Origin: Anaerolineae bacterium
Lineage (GTDB): Bacteria > Chloroflexota > Anaerolineae > Aggregatilineales > Phototrophicaceae
Reading direction: 5' to 3'
Assembly (NCBI GenBank): GCA_017303635.1
Contig: JAFLCG010000020.1
Location: forward strand, 26,925-90,924
Length of the DNA stretch: 64,000 nucleotides
Shown piece after piece: positions 61,258-64,000 of this stretch (position 1 is its first letter; every line of letters begins with the position of its first letter). The notes under the pieces were generated by a model, which was given only the letters and a program-made list of their open reading frames with translations, was not told the origin of the DNA and ran no database searches. A program made the translations under genes and the position numbers.

Positions 61258-63498
61258 CTATTGCAGCCGATTAGTGCTTTCAAGTTGTGCTTCAACTGCT
61301 TCGCGCGTCAGGAGTGCCGGACGCATGATGTTTTCCGCATACAGCGCCAATTGGTCGCCAAAATGCGGGCTGCCTGACTGCGTGGCGTTGCCGTAGGTCA
61401 TCAACACGCTAGCACGAAGTTCGTCACCGAATTCAGCCACGAAGACAAACGTATCTCCATGATTGACGCGCAGCCGCCCATCGGCATCCAGATGCGTTTC
61501 GAGCATTCGGAACACGCCGAGTTCGCCGCTGCCGCCGACAGCGGGTAGATCAACATCGCCCACGCGCATCCGTGCCATTTCGCCCCACGGCACTTCGAGT
61601 GTTCCTGTGCTGGTAAGCAGTTGTTGTGCCGCCCCTTTCAATGCCGCGACCGCAGCATCAGGATGTGCAAGACCGTCCGGCGTGGTAAATGGCTCGGCGT
61701 TCGGGTCGAAAGGCTGCGCAAAAACACTGCTCCTGGAATTCAGCGCCGCATCGACCAGCCCGTTCACGCCCTCCCCCATTTCGAGCGCATCCATAAAGCG
61801 CGCCTGCTCAAGCTGCCCCACATAACCGAAGTACCAGAGGTGGAACAAGCTTGCACCTACGCTGTCCGCATTGTAGTGGCGATCCCACGCTGCCAATACC
61901 ACCGCCGCCTGCTGTGCAATTTCGCTGTCCGCTGCCTGCGCCGCCGCAATCAGGTCGTCCAGAATGCGCGCCGCCAGCTCACTGTGCGTGCCATAGCGAT
62001 AGGTAATGAGTTCATCGAACGTGATTGCGCTGTCTGCCAGGAGCAAACGGTGTGATTCCTGCATACGGAAGCTCTGCATTGCCAGCATCGTATCCGAGAG
62101 GTACGAGGGGAAGTCAATTTCGTCAAAAGCATATGGCGTCGTCATATAGTAGGGCGGCTCGTTCGAACTGCCCATGAAACCGGTTGTTGGATTTACCAGA
62201 CGCGGTAGTTCGTCGAACGACAGGTAGTCCGTCCACAGTGTTTCCGAAGTATCCCCCGGCACAACGCCGAGATAGTCGAAATATTCCCCACCACTGCGGC
62301 GAGGCACCAGACCGTTGTAAAGGAGCATAGTGTTGCCGTCGCGATCAGCATAGGTGACATTGAACATAGGCATCTGCTGGCGGCGCAGCACCTGCTCAAA
62401 GGTTGAAAAATCCTGCGCTTTCGCCATGTCCCACCATTGTTCTAGGAACTGCGGGCGATCCAGCCCGACGACGCGAAAGGCGAGGAGTTCGCCATCCTGT
62501 TCGGCGATAATCGGACCATGGATGGTGCGACGAATGGTGAAGCGTTGTTCGGTCAGCATGCCATTTTCTGCGCGTAGGAGCAGCGTTTGATCTTCCGTCT
62601 CGAATGGTAGTACTTCCCCGTCAAAGCGGTAACCGTCGCCTTCAGGTGTAATGGCGTACAGGTCGGCGCCGTCAATGGTGTTGTTCGTATGTGTCCAGCC
62701 GTGATGGGTGTTGAAGCCCATACCCGGACTCGGCATTCCTACCAGCGTCACACCGTAAAACTGATATGTTGGTGAGGTCAATTGTGCTTCGAAGAAGCGC
62801 TGCGCCGGATCATCCCAGCTTAAATGAGGGTTTCCCATCAGCAGTGGGTTTCCACTCGCCGAGCGTTCGGGTGTAATCACCCACGAGTTCGAAGCGGGCA
62901 TGTTGTTATACACGCCGAGCAATTGGAAGTTGAGCGCACCGACGAACTTGTGGTTGAACGCCCAGTTGGTATGTGCCAATACATCGATACTGGTAACGGG
63001 CAGCACGATTTCAAGTTCATCTGCTATCGTTTCCGAGTGTGCAGCGGCATAAGCGTTCATACCCTCGGCAAAAGCATCCAGTCGGGCGCGCTCTACATCG
63101 TTTTGCAGTGCGTACCATGATTCGGCGCGTTCCGGCACACCGAGCGTGCGCACCAAAATATCGGTTTCCGCATGTTCGGCACCGAAATATTCCGCACTAC
63201 GCCCGCGTGCTTCCGCGTACATCCTCAGGATGATATCCGCGTGGTTGTGCATCTGCGCGTAGCCGAAACCGTAAGTGAGATCTGCTTCGTTATCGGCATA
63301 GATGTGCGGCGTACCGAATATATCCCAGAGTATTTCGGCACGCAGGGGAGCTTGTACCTGTGTGCTGAATACAGTCAGCGCGGCTGTCCGATTAGCGTCT
63401 GCAGTAGTCGCACTGGAATCACTGGAATTATCTTGGGCGACGACGCTGAGAGCATTTATCAGCACGATAGCAAGGACAAGAAGCACGATTCGGTACAT
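61258..63498 (-). CDS. Secreted penicillin-acylase-family Ntn hydrolase
   Basis: The 746-aa precursor has a signal peptide (MYRIVLLVLAIVLINALSVV, cleavage near AQ). The alpha part has WDIFGTPHIYADNEADLTYG and the beta part begins at the autoprocessing site SNSWVITP (Ser203 in PASNSW), followed by SGNPLLMGNPHLSW and TGFMGSSNEPPYYMTT. Family members cleave penicillins, acyl-homoserine lactones or other amides; the substrate cannot be fixed. A short segment (residues about 30-45, TTADANRTAALT) resembles an internal stretch of the beta-lactamase-like gene, suggesting a recombinant N-terminus. Confidence 0.92.
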   Translation of the reverse strand: MYRIVLLVLAIVLINALSVVAQDNSSDSSATTADANRTAALTVFSTQVQAPLRAEILWDIFGTPHIYADNEADLTYGFGYAQMHNHADIILRMYAEARGRSAEYFGAEHAETDILVRTLGVPERAESWYALQNDVERARLDAFAEGMNAYAAAHSETIADELEIVLPVTSIDVLAHTNWAFNHKFVGALNFQLLGVYNNMPASNSWVITPERSASGNPLLMGNPHLSWDDPAQRFFEAQLTSPTYQFYGVTLVGMPSPGMGFNTHHGWTHTNNTIDGADLYAITPEGDGYRFDGEVLPFETEDQTLLLRAENGMLTEQRFTIRRTIHGPIIAEQDGELLAFRVVGLDRPQFLEQWWDMAKAQDFSTFEQVLRRQQMPMFNVTYADRDGNTMLLYNGLVPRRSGGEYFDYLGVVPGDTSETLWTDYLSFDELPRLVNPTTGFMGSSNEPPYYMTTPYAFDEIDFPSYLSDTMLAMQSFRMQESHRLLLADSAITFDELITYRYGTHSELAARILDDLIAAAQAADSEIAQQAAVVLAAWDRHYNADSVGASLFHLWYFGYVGQLEQARFMDALEMGEGVNGLVDAALNSRSSVFAQPFDPNAEPFTTPDGLAHPDAAVAALKGAAQQLLTSTGTLEVPWGEMARMRVGDVDLPAVGGSGELGVFRMLETHLDADGRLRVNHGDTFVFVAEFGDELRASVLMTYGNATQSGSPHFGDQLALYAENIMRPALLTREAVEAQLESTNRLQ

Positions 63499-63671
63499 GG
63501 GTTTCCTCGTGTTGGTTGGGAAGTTCGATCAAGGCGGTAAATTGAACGGTAGAACTGCCACCGTGTTGCCTTGACATGAAATCAGTTTAGGGAAAGAGCG
63601 GGTGGTCGTGAATTCAACAGAGGTGGAAACCCGCTTCGTCGTCGTGCAGTAGACTAAGGTGGAAGGCGTGA
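63410..63671. repeat. Promoter plus signal-peptide cassette, copy 2 (262 bp)
   Basis: This is the second copy of 60798-61059, covering the first codons of the penicillin-acylase-family gene, its ribosome-binding site and promoter, and ending at the same GGCGTGA just short of the HU-like gene copy D. Confidence 0.85.
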
Positions 63672-63674
63672 CCG

Positions 63675-63935
63675 CTACAGTCGCGACTTAAGCCCCTTGC
63701 TCACGCGTACCGAGATCTGACGAAAGCGACGTTCTGGCAGCAGTCGATTTGCCGCGTGCCAAATCGCTTGTACTTCGATCACGAATAACCCTTCCAACTC
63801 TATCCGCCCACTTCCTTCGACCAACTCCTCTGTCCACACTTCAATGAGTGTCTCCAGCATCCTCTGGACATCCCGGTTCTTCAGCCGGGTGCGCCGTCCG
63901 ATCTCGCGGACCATCGTCTTTTTGGTCAGTGTCAT
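63675..63935 (-). CDS. HU-like DNA-binding protein, copy D
   Basis: The 86-aa protein begins MTLTKKTMVREIGRRTRLKN and has RIELEGLFVIE, like copies A and B, then a different end (VQAIWHAANRLLPERRFRQ and a basic helix). It is closest in length to a normal HU (about 90 aa). The ATG overlaps the stop of the coupling-protein frame (ATGA). Confidence 0.8.
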   Translation of the reverse strand: MTLTKKTMVREIGRRTRLKNRDVQRMLETLIEVWTEELVEGSGRIELEGLFVIEVQAIWHAANRLLPERRFRQISVRVSKGLKSRL

Positions 63936-64000
63936 GCGCTCAACTCCAATCGTGCTGGAGGCTCCTGTCGCCTTTGTTGAAGGCGGGCCTTCATTGCGTT
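63932..64000 (-). CDS. C-terminus of a type IV coupling protein, copy D, cut by the window edge
   Basis: Only the last 22 codons are visible (NAMKARLQQRRQEPPARLELSA, split here by the edge before more can be read); they match the last residues of copies A and B. Whether it is a full-length coupling-protein gene or another fragment cannot be told from this window. Confidence 0.65.
   Translation of the reverse strand, partial: NAMKARLQQRRQEPPARLELSA

Noticed and set aside
1..64000. CRISPR arrays, tRNA or rRNA genes, and transposase genes
   Set aside because: I saw no regularly spaced repeats, no convincing tRNA cloverleaf and no DDE or serine/tyrosine recombinase motifs. Short tRNAs could be missed by eye.

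Overview
The window reads as chromosomal (or megaplasmid) DNA of a free-living heterotrophic bacterium. The gene content (LuxR/NarL two-component pairs, many family 1 and ribose-type sugar ABC transporters, a PknK/MalT-style signalling repertoire, secreted hydrolases with 'AQ' signal cleavage sites) is most like Chloroflexota, probably Anaerolineae. That assignment is inference from gene style; no rRNA or marker gene is present. I saw no tRNA, rRNA, CRISPR array, transposase or integrase.

Layout. 1-4.7 kb: the tail of an unknown gene, a hybrid multi-PAS histidine kinase, and a convergent GAF-kinase/NarL regulator pair. 5.0-16.8 kb: a plasmid-like block. Leftward genes are an HU-like protein, an RHH protein, an HUH relaxase-like protein and a primase-helicase fusion, plus a ParM/ParR-like pair. 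Rightward genes are two small proteins, a topoisomerase IA relative that has lost its catalytic-tyrosine domain, and two large acidic repeat proteins flanking an RHH protein. A 230-bp array of inverted repeats sits between the ParR-like gene and the relaxosome operon and is the best origin candidate. 16.9-19.2 kb: a membrane protein, and a hydrolase divergent from an XRE/MmyB regulator.

20.5-33.3 kb: a GntR/LacI-type regulator followed by two family 1 solute-uptake systems that share one MalK-type ATPase, interleaved with a PHP-domain phosphoesterase, two calcineurin-like phosphoesterases and a tyrosine-phosphatase-like enzyme. A CTGTACAG-type palindrome lies before the regulator and before each binding-protein gene. 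33.4-38.0 kb: a PknK-like kinase/ATPase/TPR protein, its small upstream partner, and a decayed copy of the kinase N-terminus directly downstream. 39.4-49.4 kb: a ribose-type ABC transporter with an EthD-like protein and hydantoinase A/B subunits, controlled by a two-palindrome operator, preceded by a NarL-type two-component pair.

50.8-63.5 kb: an aminoglycoside-phosphotransferase-like gene, then a MalT-like LuxR regulator surrounded by secreted enzymes: an alpha/beta hydrolase, an S41-type peptidase, a PAF-acetylhydrolase-like enzyme, a class C beta-lactamase-like enzyme and a penicillin-acylase-family enzyme. The last two share a duplicated 262-bp promoter plus signal-peptide cassette, and MalT-box-like direct repeats recur in the control regions.

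Scattered through the window (19.4-20.4, 38.2-39.2, 49.7-50.1 and 63.7-64.0 kb) are copies of a module made of the C-terminal part of a type IV coupling protein (TraG/VirD4 class), usually followed by an HU-like gene. The three copies whose upstream end is visible break at the same codon region. Near 50.2 kb there is also a frameshifted remnant of the acidic repeat protein encoded at 14.8-16.7 kb. These look like footprints of repeated recombination with one family of conjugative or mobilizable elements.
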